The notes: generated by a model from the letters alone, not told the origin. DNA of 5,142 nt from Candidatus Thalassarchaeaceae archaeon (GCA_013330385.1 DUIL01000061.1:1-5142); one strand, 5' to 3'; positions 1 to 5,142 are shown, numbered from the stretch's first letter. Numbers and translations: made by a program.

Positions 1-1
1 C

Positions 2-268
2 GATATTCAACCTGCTGAAACCTCCATTGAAGGGAATGAGGCGGATGAATCCCAATCGTCTGAGGTGAGTGATTTCGACCTTGGAGATATTCTTCAGTCA
101 ACCCCACCCCCTGCTCCTCGAATCGAAGCACCTTCAGATGCACAATTGAATGAGCACGGACAAATGGTCTGGAGAGACGCTGAAGGCACCGTATGGGTCC
201 AGAATCCCGATGGAAGCCTACTCAAGCACAATATATTGACAGGTGGTTGGGACTCATACGAACAGTGA
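2..268 (+). CDS. 3' end of an unrecognised acidic protein with an aromatic/Gly-rich C-terminal tail (partial)
   Basis: The reading frame is open from the left edge (first full codon at 2) to a TGA at 266-268, giving 88 visible residues. The only possible internal start is a GTG at 65, with no convincing ribosome-binding site. The in-frame residues before it have the same acidic, low-complexity character (Glu, Asp, Ser, Pro) as those after it, so I read this as the tail of a longer gene that begins outside the window. A disordered linker (residues 1-50, including a TPPPAP stretch) leads into a compact final module of about 37 residues: GQMVWRDAEGTVW, NPDGS, then TGGWDSYEQ at the end. The spaced W..G..W....G....TGGW..Y pattern resembles small WW-like or beta-hairpin modules, but I cannot assign a family. 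No enzyme motif or membrane segment is visible. It converges on the GT2 gene with 10 bp between the stop codons. Function unknown. Confidence 0.6.
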   Translation, partial: DIQPAETSIEGNEADESQSSEVSDFDLGDILQSTPPPAPRIEAPSDAQLNEHGQMVWRDAEGTVWVQNPDGSLLKHNILTGGWDSYEQ

Positions 269-283
269 GAATTAATTCTCACT
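264..283. terminator. Perfect 20-bp palindrome spanning both convergent stop codons; candidate bidirectional terminator
   Basis: AGTGAGAATT (264-273) is followed directly by its exact reverse complement AATTCTCACT (274-283). The TGA of the upstream plus-strand gene (266-268) and the TGA of the minus-strand GT2 (279-281) lie symmetrically inside it. As RNA it could fold into an 8-bp stem with a TTAA loop in transcripts from either side. No T-tract follows on either strand, so it matches neither a classical bacterial intrinsic terminator nor the U-rich archaeal type. A role in termination, 3'-end protection or protein binding is inferred from its position. Confidence 0.4.
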
Positions 284-1010
284 CAGGGCCCCAAGGTGTT
301 ACTTGCCTAGTGAGTCCCAGTCTGTGAGTGAAAAGGAACCTGAGGTTCAGGAGGCCATCTCCCCAAGTGTTGATCTCCGCTTCGCCAACTCTCGGGCGGT
401 AGGGGACACTTACCTCAGCGGTCTTCTTCTTGCCGAGGTATCTGCGAGCTCTGATTTTGAATTCCTGTGAGAGTGGCATACCGTCGTGCTTTGGGCGTAC
501 GCGTACATCCTCAAATATCGACTTACGGAATACCCACATACCACTTTGCGAGTCATGAATTCCGTACCAATAAAGCAGGCTTGCAGTTGTGCTCAGAACC
601 CAGTTCCCGAAGCCGTGAATTCCCGGCATTGCCCCCTCTTCGGCACGGCGTAATCTATCGCAGGTAATCCACATTAAATCCTCATCAAGTAATTTATTCA
701 CAAGGTTAGGAACTTCTTCTCCAGGGTAAGTGCAATCAGCATCCATTGTTACGATAATATCTCCGGGAGCCATAGCAAAGCCAGTTTTGTAAGCCCTACC
801 GTAACCCTTTCGAGGTTCATTGTAAACAGTTGCACCTTCTTGCTCTGCTAATTCGCAAGTTCGGTCTGTAGAATTACCATCTACAATTAAGAAATCTAAT
901 TTTTCACACCATCCGTCATTTGGAATCGAGCGAATAGTGTCAACGATAGCCGCCTCTTCATTTCGTGTTGGAATAACCACTGTCACATGCACAGGGAGGG
1001 TCTCAGACAT
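279..1010 (-). CDS. Family 2 glycosyltransferase, dolichol-phosphate mannosyltransferase-like (GT-A fold)
   Basis: This 243-residue protein is a cytosolic sugar transferase that would move a sugar from a nucleotide donor, probably to a polyprenyl phosphate or a lipid/glycan acceptor. GT2 landmarks appear in order: VVIPTRNEE (11-19), VDGNSTDRT (43-51), EPRKGYGRAYKTGF (65-78), the metal/nucleotide-sugar DxD as TMDADCTYP (D90, D92), and the acceptor-side block IHDSQSGMWVFRK (151-163). The block from 180 to 230 (SQEF, EVSVPYRPR, WGDGLLNLRFL) matches the C-terminal part of DPM1/DPG-synthase-like enzymes. The length fits the short, single-domain DPM1 type. No transmembrane helices follow the catalytic domain, so any membrane association would need a partner. 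The ATG at 1008-1010 sits just before the first beta strand; no Shine-Dalgarno is evident, so translation may be leaderless or weakly initiated. It is divergent from the GT4 gene, which suggests a shared glycan pathway. The donor sugar and acceptor cannot be read from sequence. Confidence 0.88.
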   Translation of the reverse strand: MSETLPVHVTVVIPTRNEEAAIVDTIRSIPNDGWCEKLDFLIVDGNSTDRTCELAEQEGATVYNEPRKGYGRAYKTGFAMAPGDIIVTMDADCTYPGEEVPNLVNKLLDEDLMWITCDRLRRAEEGAMPGIHGFGNWVLSTTASLLYWYGIHDSQSGMWVFRKSIFEDVRVRPKHDGMPLSQEFKIRARRYLGKKKTAEVSVPYRPRVGEAEINTWGDGLLNLRFLFTHRLGLTRQVTPWGPE

Positions 1011-1026
1011 CAGAATCGATTCAGGG
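1011..1026. promoter_or_regulatory. Short palindrome beside the GT2 start codon, possible operator
   Basis: GAATCGATTC at 1013-1022 is a perfect 10-bp palindrome, and C1011/G1024 form one more pair after a mismatch. It lies 2 bp upstream of the minus-strand GT2 ATG (1008-1010), in the 5' leader or proximal promoter. A dyad here would suit a regulator that blocks GT2 transcription or early translation. No known operator is recognised, and a 10-bp palindrome can arise by chance. Confidence 0.2.
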
Positions 1027-1068
1027 GACCTGACTTTCCGCTATGAATCATGCTAACCTACGGGCCGT

Positions 1069-1078
1069 GATATATTCG
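1069..1078. promoter_or_regulatory. TATA-like element in the divergent GT2/GT4 intergenic region
   Basis: TATATT at 1071-1076 (preceded by GA) is the most TATA-like sequence in the gap between the divergent glycosyltransferase genes. On the minus strand it reads AATATATC. Assuming the usual archaeal spacing of about 25 bp, plus-strand transcription would start near 1097-1102, leaving a leader of about 40 nt before the GT4 ATG. Minus-strand transcription would start near 1045, leaving about 35 nt before the GT2 ATG. It could serve either gene or both. There is no clear purine-rich BRE beside it, so the call is weak. A second AT-rich candidate, TTTGAAAT at about 1106-1113, is closer to the GT4 start. 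Confidence 0.3.
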
Positions 1079-1120
1079 CCCGCATCACAGACCTCTATCC
1101 ATTCGTTTGAAATGAGAATC

Positions 1121-1140
1121 CACTCAGCGAAGGTTGAGTG
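1121..1140 (+). promoter_or_regulatory. Hairpin with an SD-like loop directly upstream of the GT4 start
   Basis: CACTCA (1121-1126) and TGAGTG (1135-1140) are exact reverse complements separated by the 8-nt loop GCGAAGGT. The loop holds the only Shine-Dalgarno-like sequence for the GT4 gene, AAGG (1130-1133), 9 nt before the ATG at 1143. In mRNA this would present the SD in a loop two bases before the start codon. It may modulate translation or be a protein-binding dyad. The alternative TTG start at 1134 lies inside the hairpin with AAGG directly adjacent and no spacer, which argues for the ATG. Confidence 0.3.
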
Positions 1141-1142
1141 AG

Positions 1143-2330
1143 ATGGGTCTGCACATTGCTATGTTGTCGGCAGAGTATCCACCAAGATGGGGTGGTATGG
1201 GCTCGACAGTATACCATCTATCAGCAGCTTTAGTTGAACTTGGACACAAAATAACAATCATCACCCGAAGCGGGGCTGGAGATGCACCCGAGAGGGCTGG
1301 AATAACTGTTAGAGAAGTATCTTGGCTCTACGCACCCATGGCTTTTACCAAATCGTATGGCAAATATGCTCTCGCAGATCTCCATCAACTTAATGCGAGT
1401 AATCCAGTCGATGTAGTTCACTTACACTGTCCAATGATTTCATGGACAGAAAAACAGTTTATTGATTGCCGAACCAATATCGCACCAATAGTATCCTCAT
1501 TGCATGGGACATGGCTAGGGGAACGTGATGGTCTCCGCATTGCTGCTAAACAGAAGGAAGCAGCAGTGTGGCTGAATCCTAATGATATGGCGATTCTCAT
1601 CAGTGCTGGACATTATGCCAAGTACGAAAGAGCAGCACTTTCAGGCTCAAATATCTGCGTAGCCAACTCTCAAGCAACCAAATTAGATTTCCAAGATAGG
1701 TATTCACCTCCTTCTGAATGGCATTGTGAAGTCATTCATTGGGGTGTTGATACAGATATGTTCCATCCTGATGAATCACCTAGTGAAACTACAACCCAAA
1801 AATTACTGGCAGTTGGTCGATTGGCTGCACGTAAGGGATATGGTTCCTTGCTACGTGCTTTTGCTGAGGTCAAGTCAAGGAATAATGACACAGAACTGCT
1901 AATTGTTGGCCGAGGTAAATTAAGAAAGAAACTGGAAAAGCAGGCCAAGAAACTAGGAATCTCAAATTCAGTAATAATCGACTCAGGGATGTCTTTTGAG
2001 AAACTGGCTGAGGAGTTCCGTAGAGCGGATTTGGTGGTTTACCCATCCTACTACGAAGGTCAAGGGCTAATTCCGTTAGAGGCTATGGCTTCTGGAACTC
2101 CAGTAGCTACTGTGGATCACGGTCCTTTGCCCGAAATGGTCGATGAGACTGTGGGCACTCTTTTTACAATGGGCGATATTGACTCAATGTCTAGTGCCAT
2201 ATTGACTCTTCTTGCAGATAAGGATGAGATGCAAAAACGTGGAGAAAAGGGTCGAGAAAGAGTCCTTTCTAATTTCACTTACAAGGGAAATGCGGAAGAA
2301 TATTCTTCTATTTATTATTCATTAGTTTGA
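1143..2330 (+). CDS. Family 4 glycosyltransferase (GT-B fold, glycosyltransferase group 1)
   Basis: This 395-residue retaining glycosyltransferase would transfer a sugar from a nucleotide donor to a glycan or lipid acceptor at the cytoplasmic face. The N-terminal Rossmann half shows LHIAMLSAEYPPRWGGMG (3-20, the glycine-rich acceptor loop), DVVHLH (90-95), SSLHGTW (118-124) and CVANSQATK (172-180). The linker motif VIHWGVDTDMFHP (197-209) leads into the C-terminal donor half, with AVGRLAARKG (223-232), LLIVGRG (252-258) and the donor-binding PSYYEGQGLIPLEAMASG (301-318). That last block carries the family EX7E pair, E305 and E313. Length is normal for GT4 and the gene looks intact. I chose the ATG at 1143 over an in-frame TTG at 1134 because AAGG (1130-1133) is properly spaced only for the ATG. 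It is divergent from the GT2 gene and followed closely by the AI-2E-type gene. There is no signal peptide or membrane segment. Donor and acceptor are unknown. Confidence 0.92.
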   Translation: MGLHIAMLSAEYPPRWGGMGSTVYHLSAALVELGHKITIITRSGAGDAPERAGITVREVSWLYAPMAFTKSYGKYALADLHQLNASNPVDVVHLHCPMISWTEKQFIDCRTNIAPIVSSLHGTWLGERDGLRIAAKQKEAAVWLNPNDMAILISAGHYAKYERAALSGSNICVANSQATKLDFQDRYSPPSEWHCEVIHWGVDTDMFHPDESPSETTTQKLLAVGRLAARKGYGSLLRAFAEVKSRNNDTELLIVGRGKLRKKLEKQAKKLGISNSVIIDSGMSFEKLAEEFRRADLVVYPSYYEGQGLIPLEAMASGTPVATVDHGPLPEMVDETVGTLFTMGDIDSMSSAILTLLADKDEMQKRGEKGRERVLSNFTYKGNAEEYSSIYYSLV

Positions 2331-2371
2331 GATTAATGCTTGCGAGAAGTTGATGGCTTGCCTCCCTGTCC

Positions 2372-2375
2372 GGAG
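2372..2375 (+). promoter_or_regulatory. Ribosome-binding site GGAG deciding the AI-2E protein start
   Basis: GGAG at 2372-2375 lies 10 nt before the ATG at 2386. The upstream in-frame starts, TTG 2350 and ATG 2353, have only a weak GAGAAG-like sequence before them. This favours 2386 as the start. Confidence 0.4.
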
Positions 2376-2385
2376 TCTGAGTACT

Positions 2386-3438
2386 ATGGCTTCAGGTAAA
2401 CGATTTCAGGGTGTCGAACTCAGTACATTGACTAATATTGCGGTACTCCTCTTCATCAGTATTCTAGCAATCATCCATCTCAAGGCAATCATCCAACCGC
2501 TTGTTGTGGCCACTCTACTCTTTTTCTTGATTCGGCCTCCTGCACAATATCTTGAGGATCGATTCGGCCATCCTCTACTTGCTTATGCTATTCTTGTGTT
2601 ATTAGTAGTTGCAATAATTCTAATCGGTGGAAATGTACTATATGATTCGCTAACAGATTTCAGTAATGAGGCAGATTCTCTTTCTTCAAAATTTACTGAC
2701 AAGGTCGCCTGGTTTTCTGGTTTGAGTATTTATGGATATAGTTTTGATAGTAGTGCACTCACTGATCTAATCTCTGTGAATCGGATTAATGAAATCGCTA
2801 CAGGTTTCGTCGGTGATATCGCAGGATTCACAGGCAGCGCAATTACAACATTTATTTTCTTAATATTCATAATTGTAGAGGCGGAGACATTACCATCTCG
2901 GTTGAAGGCGGCTTACCCAGATGAAATGGACAGATTCTCAAATATTTCAGAAAATGCAGGAGAGGGAATCAATACCTATGTCATTACAAAAGCAACGGTG
3001 GCATTTGGTCAAGCAATAATCGTTGCAGTTCTACTTGCATGGCAGGATATTCCAGGTTGGTTTATGTGGGCCTCAATCACATTCCTTCTAGACTTCGTAC
3101 CATATGTGGGAGCTCCTCTTTCCTTCATTCCTCCTGTAATTATCTCATTCATTATTCATGAGCCAACTACTGCTTTCTTCATCCTCGCAGTCTTATTCGG
3201 CAATCAATTGGTATGGGGCCAATTCATTGAACCTCAGCTTGCCGGCCAGAGACTGGACATGTCTCCAATAGTTCTTCTGATTTTAGTTGCATTTTGGGGA
3301 TGGGCATGGGGTATTATGGGAATGATTCTCGGGGTACCTCTAGCAGTAATTATGAAATTAGTATTGGAGAGTGACCCTCGCACTCGACCTATTGCAATGC
3401 TTCTTTCTTTGAACCCAAATAAAGCACCCAAGAATTGA
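2386..3438 (+). CDS. AI-2E family (PerM/TqsA-type) integral membrane transporter
   Basis: This 350-residue polytopic membrane protein belongs to the AI-2E family, whose members have been linked to export of the AI-2 autoinducer or to Na+/H+ and small-molecule transport; most have no known substrate. Hydrophobic segments lie roughly at 15-32, 34-50, 63-85, 147-166, 205-220, 224-255 (probably two spans around a Pro-rich turn), 262-278 and 292-325. A polar, amphipathic stretch at about 86-145 sits between the third and fourth spans, as is typical. Family motifs are DFVPYVGAP (236-244), IEPQLAG (281-287) and GMILGVPLAVIMK (312-324). Length matches the family. Starting at ATG 2353 would add 12 residues (362 in total); I prefer ATG 2386 because of the GGAG at 2372-2375 and because that start leaves the usual short tail before the first span. 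It lies 55 bp after the GT4 stop on the same strand, probably one transcript. AI-2 transport should not be assumed in this organism. Confidence 0.88.
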   Translation: MASGKRFQGVELSTLTNIAVLLFISILAIIHLKAIIQPLVVATLLFFLIRPPAQYLEDRFGHPLLAYAILVLLVVAIILIGGNVLYDSLTDFSNEADSLSSKFTDKVAWFSGLSIYGYSFDSSALTDLISVNRINEIATGFVGDIAGFTGSAITTFIFLIFIIVEAETLPSRLKAAYPDEMDRFSNISENAGEGINTYVITKATVAFGQAIIVAVLLAWQDIPGWFMWASITFLLDFVPYVGAPLSFIPPVIISFIIHEPTTAFFILAVLFGNQLVWGQFIEPQLAGQRLDMSPIVLLILVAFWGWAWGIMGMILGVPLAVIMKLVLESDPRTRPIAMLLSLNPNKAPKN

Positions 3439-3439
3439 T

Positions 3440-3456
3440 TCATCCATGAAGGATGA
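3440..3456 (+). terminator. Small stem-loop at the convergent AI-2E / TPK-like junction
   Basis: TCATCC (3440-3445), loop ATGAA, and GGATGA (3451-3456) form a 6-bp stem beginning 2 nt after the AI-2E stop codon. It overlaps the last codons of the minus-strand TPK-like gene. No T-tract follows, so a termination role is weak. The two stop codons are only one base apart, leaving no room for a separate terminator between the genes. Confidence 0.2.
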
Positions 3457-4045
3457 TGGCAAGTATACCATCGGCCGATATGCGAATCAATTCACCAAGA
3501 GACTGGTTGTGTAAGCCTCTAGTTGAGAATGATAATGGCTCCTCATCTAGTTCCCACTTAGACCCCTGAATTGTAACTGAATTACATTTTTCTAATGCAA
3601 ATACTGAGAATTCTGTTCCCTCAGGTATGATGATTTGTAATTCTTTCTCAATAGGATGAAATCGAATTGTCATACCTTGTGTATGATGCATTCTGATTAC
3701 CATATTATCTGGAACTTCAGTTAGTACTGCCCAGATCCCTAGTATGTGGTCTGGACAACCTCCATCTATTCCGACAACATCTATTTCGTTGTAACCCTGT
3801 GCATTAAGATGGCATATTGATTTTGCTAAATCACTTGATGACTCATCAGATAGTAAGGTGGAACGACCTTTCCAATTATCAGGCTTTACTGAGTCTAAAT
3901 CCCCTAGTACTTCCGTAACGTCGAATCCGGCATCTTCTGCCTTCCGTGCGCCTCCATCTACTCCAAATAAAGTCGCATTTTCTTGTAATATTTTGACTAA
4001 TGAAGGCTCAGGTACATCCCCATTGCACCATAGAACTGCTCTCAT
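3440..4045 (-). CDS. Thiamine pyrophosphokinase-like protein with altered substrate-site motifs
   Basis: TPK transfers diphosphate from ATP to thiamine, making thiamine diphosphate in the cytosol. This 201-residue protein has the family's length and motif order: VDGGA (29-33), VLGDLDS (46-52; acidic D49 and D51), DESSSDLAKSI (67-77, the counterpart of the D..TD..KAL block), VVGIDGGCPDH (90-100, counterpart of GxxGGRxDH) and, in the C-terminal beta domain, FSVFALEKCNSVTIQGSKWEL (about 146-166) and RGLHNQ (176-181, counterpart of the G[TL]SN segment). The aspartates expected to hold Mg-ATP are kept. The usually conserved Arg of GGRxDH is Cys97, the Thr of TD is Ser71, and the Ser of SN is His179. 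Either a divergent thiamine kinase or a relative acting on another hydroxymethyl substrate fits. It starts with ATG, overlaps the upstream COG2309 gene by one base (TAATG), and has a good SD, so coupled translation is likely. Fold assignment is firm; substrate is not. Confidence 0.82.
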   Translation of the reverse strand: MRAVLWCNGDVPEPSLVKILQENATLFGVDGGARKAEDAGFDVTEVLGDLDSVKPDNWKGRSTLLSDESSSDLAKSICHLNAQGYNEIDVVGIDGGCPDHILGIWAVLTEVPDNMVIRMHHTQGMTIRFHPIEKELQIIIPEGTEFSVFALEKCNSVTIQGSKWELDEEPLSFSTRGLHNQSLGELIRISADGILAIILHG

Positions 4046-5112
4046 TATTTCACCTTCATGTTGACCTTTCCATCTATCATTAATTCAACATCTTCAAGGA
4101 CAACAGTAGGCTTTCTGATTACTCCTCGGATATTTATTGGAACAGCCGCAGAACCTCCAAGCGCCATGTTGTTCCCGAATCCAAAATATGCTCCACCTCG
4201 ATGGACTAAATCCTCAAGCTTATTTCCAGAAAGTTTTGCTCTCGGATTCATACCAAAACCGAATTCAGCGAAGGTTCCAACCATAGCGGCCTTTGAGGGG
4301 CGAAGTCCAGTCCTAGCGATTTCGAGTTTCCGATTCATTCGTTCTGCCATTTCACCGCCTGTAACATCAACAATCAAACCATCTTCAATAAGAATTGAGA
4401 TTGGTTCTTCCATTAGGTCACCTTCTAATGAGCCATCAATTACTATACGGCCATGAGCACTTCCTTCCTTAGGTAGAACGAATATTTTTCCAGCGGGCAG
4501 GTTTGTAATTGCACTTGGACGGTTACAAATCCCATTATCTTCCAAAACCCATCTCCCTCCTGTTAAAAATGTCAGGTCTGTACCTGCATCATTTGTAATT
4601 CTCACTTCACGTCTACGTCGAAGTAAACGATTAAATCCAGAAATTTCCTTTTGTAGGGCGTTGTAATCTGCAGTCATTCCCCCATAAGCGAAAGTTTCTG
4701 CATCTATTCCAGGCATGGATGCAATACGAGCACCTTCTCGTGAAGCAATAGCCCTTGCTCGTGAGTGTGTTAGTGAGTGCTGAGTGGCGATTAGAATTAC
4801 ATCTTGTCTGCGCATTAAATCGGCTACTTGGGTAGGGGGTTCATTCCCCTCTTTCAGACTTGGTGGCATCATCATCATTAGTATGCGATCCGTGACTTCG
4901 GCAGCGGCTTCGTAGAGAGCCCTACCAATTTCTGAGTAATCGGGGTCTGTAATCACGAGAACTGCTTCAACAGAGCGTATCTGCATGCAAGTTCGGACAA
5001 CTGAACGGGCGGCTGTGAGCATGGCTTCAGCCAAATCTTCCGATTCATCGGTTTGCACATTGCCTTCTTCGCCCATCTCGACAGTATCCTGTGATTGGTT
5101 CCCCTTATTCAA
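4045..5112 (-). CDS. COG2309 (AmpS / M29 aminopeptidase-, NicX-like) family protein lacking most metal ligands
   Basis: This 355-residue protein has the archaeal COG2309 architecture. An acidic, probably disordered N-terminus (1-27) precedes VEAVLVITDPD (48-58), EPPTQVADLMRRQDVILIAT (91-110), SLTHSRARAIASREGARIASMPG (113-135), NDAGTDLTF (174-182), NLPAGKIFVLPKEG (204-217), AEFGFGMNPRAKLSGNKLED (282-301), GNNMALGG (313-320) and the end block PTVVLEDVELMIDGKV (335-350). Relatives are leucyl aminopeptidases (M29) and the Fe(II) ring-opening enzyme NicX, which use metal ligands from GE, AE, GTxH and HxD motifs. Here these read GK (K209), AE (E283 kept), GGAY (Y309) and NIR (N327, R329). Normal catalysis is therefore doubtful: it may be a pseudoenzyme or use different chemistry. 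I chose TTG 5112 because GGAG lies 5 nt upstream and an in-frame TGA (5128-5130) blocks longer starts. ATG 5076 (343 aa) is an alternative with a weaker SD. It is first of a coupled pair with the TPK-like gene. Confidence 0.8.
   Translation of the reverse strand: MNKGNQSQDTVEMGEEGNVQTDESEDLAEAMLTAARSVVRTCMQIRSVEAVLVITDPDYSEIGRALYEAAAEVTDRILMMMMPPSLKEGNEPPTQVADLMRRQDVILIATQHSLTHSRARAIASREGARIASMPGIDAETFAYGGMTADYNALQKEISGFNRLLRRRREVRITNDAGTDLTFLTGGRWVLEDNGICNRPSAITNLPAGKIFVLPKEGSAHGRIVIDGSLEGDLMEEPISILIEDGLIVDVTGGEMAERMNRKLEIARTGLRPSKAAMVGTFAEFGFGMNPRAKLSGNKLEDLVHRGGAYFGFGNNMALGGSAAVPINIRGVIRKPTVVLEDVELMIDGKVNMKVK
4050..4057 (-). promoter_or_regulatory. Ribosome-binding site for the TPK-like gene inside the end of the upstream gene
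   Basis: Read on the minus strand, GAAGGTGA lies within the last codons of the COG2309 gene, 4 nt before the TPK-like ATG. It fits the 3' end of 16S rRNA well. With the TAATG overlap it supports coupled re-initiation by the same ribosomes. Confidence 0.5.
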
Positions 5113-5117
5113 AGGCG

Positions 5118-5121
5118 CTCC
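5118..5121 (-). promoter_or_regulatory. Ribosome-binding site GGAG supporting the TTG start at 5112
   Basis: On the minus strand GGAG is followed by a 5-nt spacer (CGCCT) and then the TTG at 5110-5112. An in-frame TGA at 5128-5130 rules out any start further upstream. The other candidate, ATG 5074-5076, has only a distant AGGAT before it. Confidence 0.45.
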
Positions 5122-5142
5122 GTTTTGTCAAATCATCTAACC

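Noticed and set aside
279..660. Visibly higher GC in the 3' half of the GT2 gene than in the GT4 and AI-2E genes
   Set aside because: The shift is modest, the reading frame and motifs are continuous through it, and there are no flanking repeats or integrase. It is not evidence of transfer on its own.
467..667. Open frame of 66 codons on the plus strand inside the GT2 gene
   Set aside because: It is antisense to the conserved GT2 coding sequence, Arg/Ser-rich with no family features. The GT2 frame explains the region.
1124..4276. 12-bp direct repeat TCAGCGAAGGTT at 1124-1135 and 4265-4276
   Set aside because: One copy is in the GT4 leader and the other inside the COG2309 coding region where it encodes conserved residues. 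Two copies with no shared context look coincidental.
4058..4456. Open frame of 132 codons on the plus strand
   Set aside because: It lies entirely antisense to the well-supported COG2309 gene, its translation is rich in Ser/Pro/Ile with no recognisable motif, and it has no plausible ribosome-binding site. It is a shadow frame.
4867..4878. CATCATCATCAT trinucleotide repeat
   Set aside because: Only four units, and on the minus strand it simply encodes the MMMM run (79-82) in the COG2309 protein. No sign of a functional microsatellite.
5113..5142. Possible TPP riboswitch or leader upstream of the COG2309-TPK pair
   Set aside because: Only 30 nt upstream are visible and no thi-box core is present there or in the overlap region. 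It cannot be supported from this window.

Overview
The window reads as an ordinary, gene-dense prokaryotic chromosome segment, most likely archaeal. My best guess is a marine Thermoplasmatota (Ca. Poseidoniales / Marine Group II-like) genome. This rests on a dolichol-phosphate-mannose-synthase-like GT2, an archaeal-type COG2309 (AmpS) protein, an acidic protein ending in an aromatic/glycine-rich tail, GGAG/AAGGTG ribosome-binding sites and a TTG start. No rRNA or other marker gene is present, so the placement is inference. I see no mobile element, CRISPR array, tRNA or rRNA.

Layout: (1) positions 2-268 (+) are the 3' end of an unrecognised acidic protein. (2) 279-1010 (-) is a family 2 glycosyltransferase that converges on it; a perfect 20-bp palindrome at 264-283 contains both stop codons. 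(3) 1011-1142 is a divergent promoter region with a TATA-like element, a short palindrome and a hairpin beside the next start. (4) 1143-2330 (+) is a GT-B family 4 glycosyltransferase. (5) 2386-3438 (+) is an AI-2E/PerM-type membrane protein, probably co-transcribed with the GT4. (6) 3440-4045 (-) is a thiamine-pyrophosphokinase-like protein, and 4045-5112 (-) a COG2309 protein (M29 aminopeptidase / NicX-like fold) directly upstream of it. These two overlap by one base (TAATG) and so look translationally coupled. The longest stretch without a gene is about 130 bp.

Function: the two divergent glycosyltransferases suggest surface glycan or glycolipid synthesis, with the AI-2E protein as a possible membrane partner (inference). 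The most interesting part is the coupled minus-strand pair. The COG2309 protein keeps the family's scaffold motifs but appears to have lost almost all of the usual metal ligands (GE->GK, GTxH->GGAY, HxD->NxR). Its TPK-like partner keeps the nucleotide/Mg aspartates but differs at residues usually conserved near the vitamin site (GGRxDH->GGCPDH, SN->HN). The two may form a repurposed pair with a non-canonical substrate. This is the closest the window comes to an undescribed system, and it remains a hypothesis.
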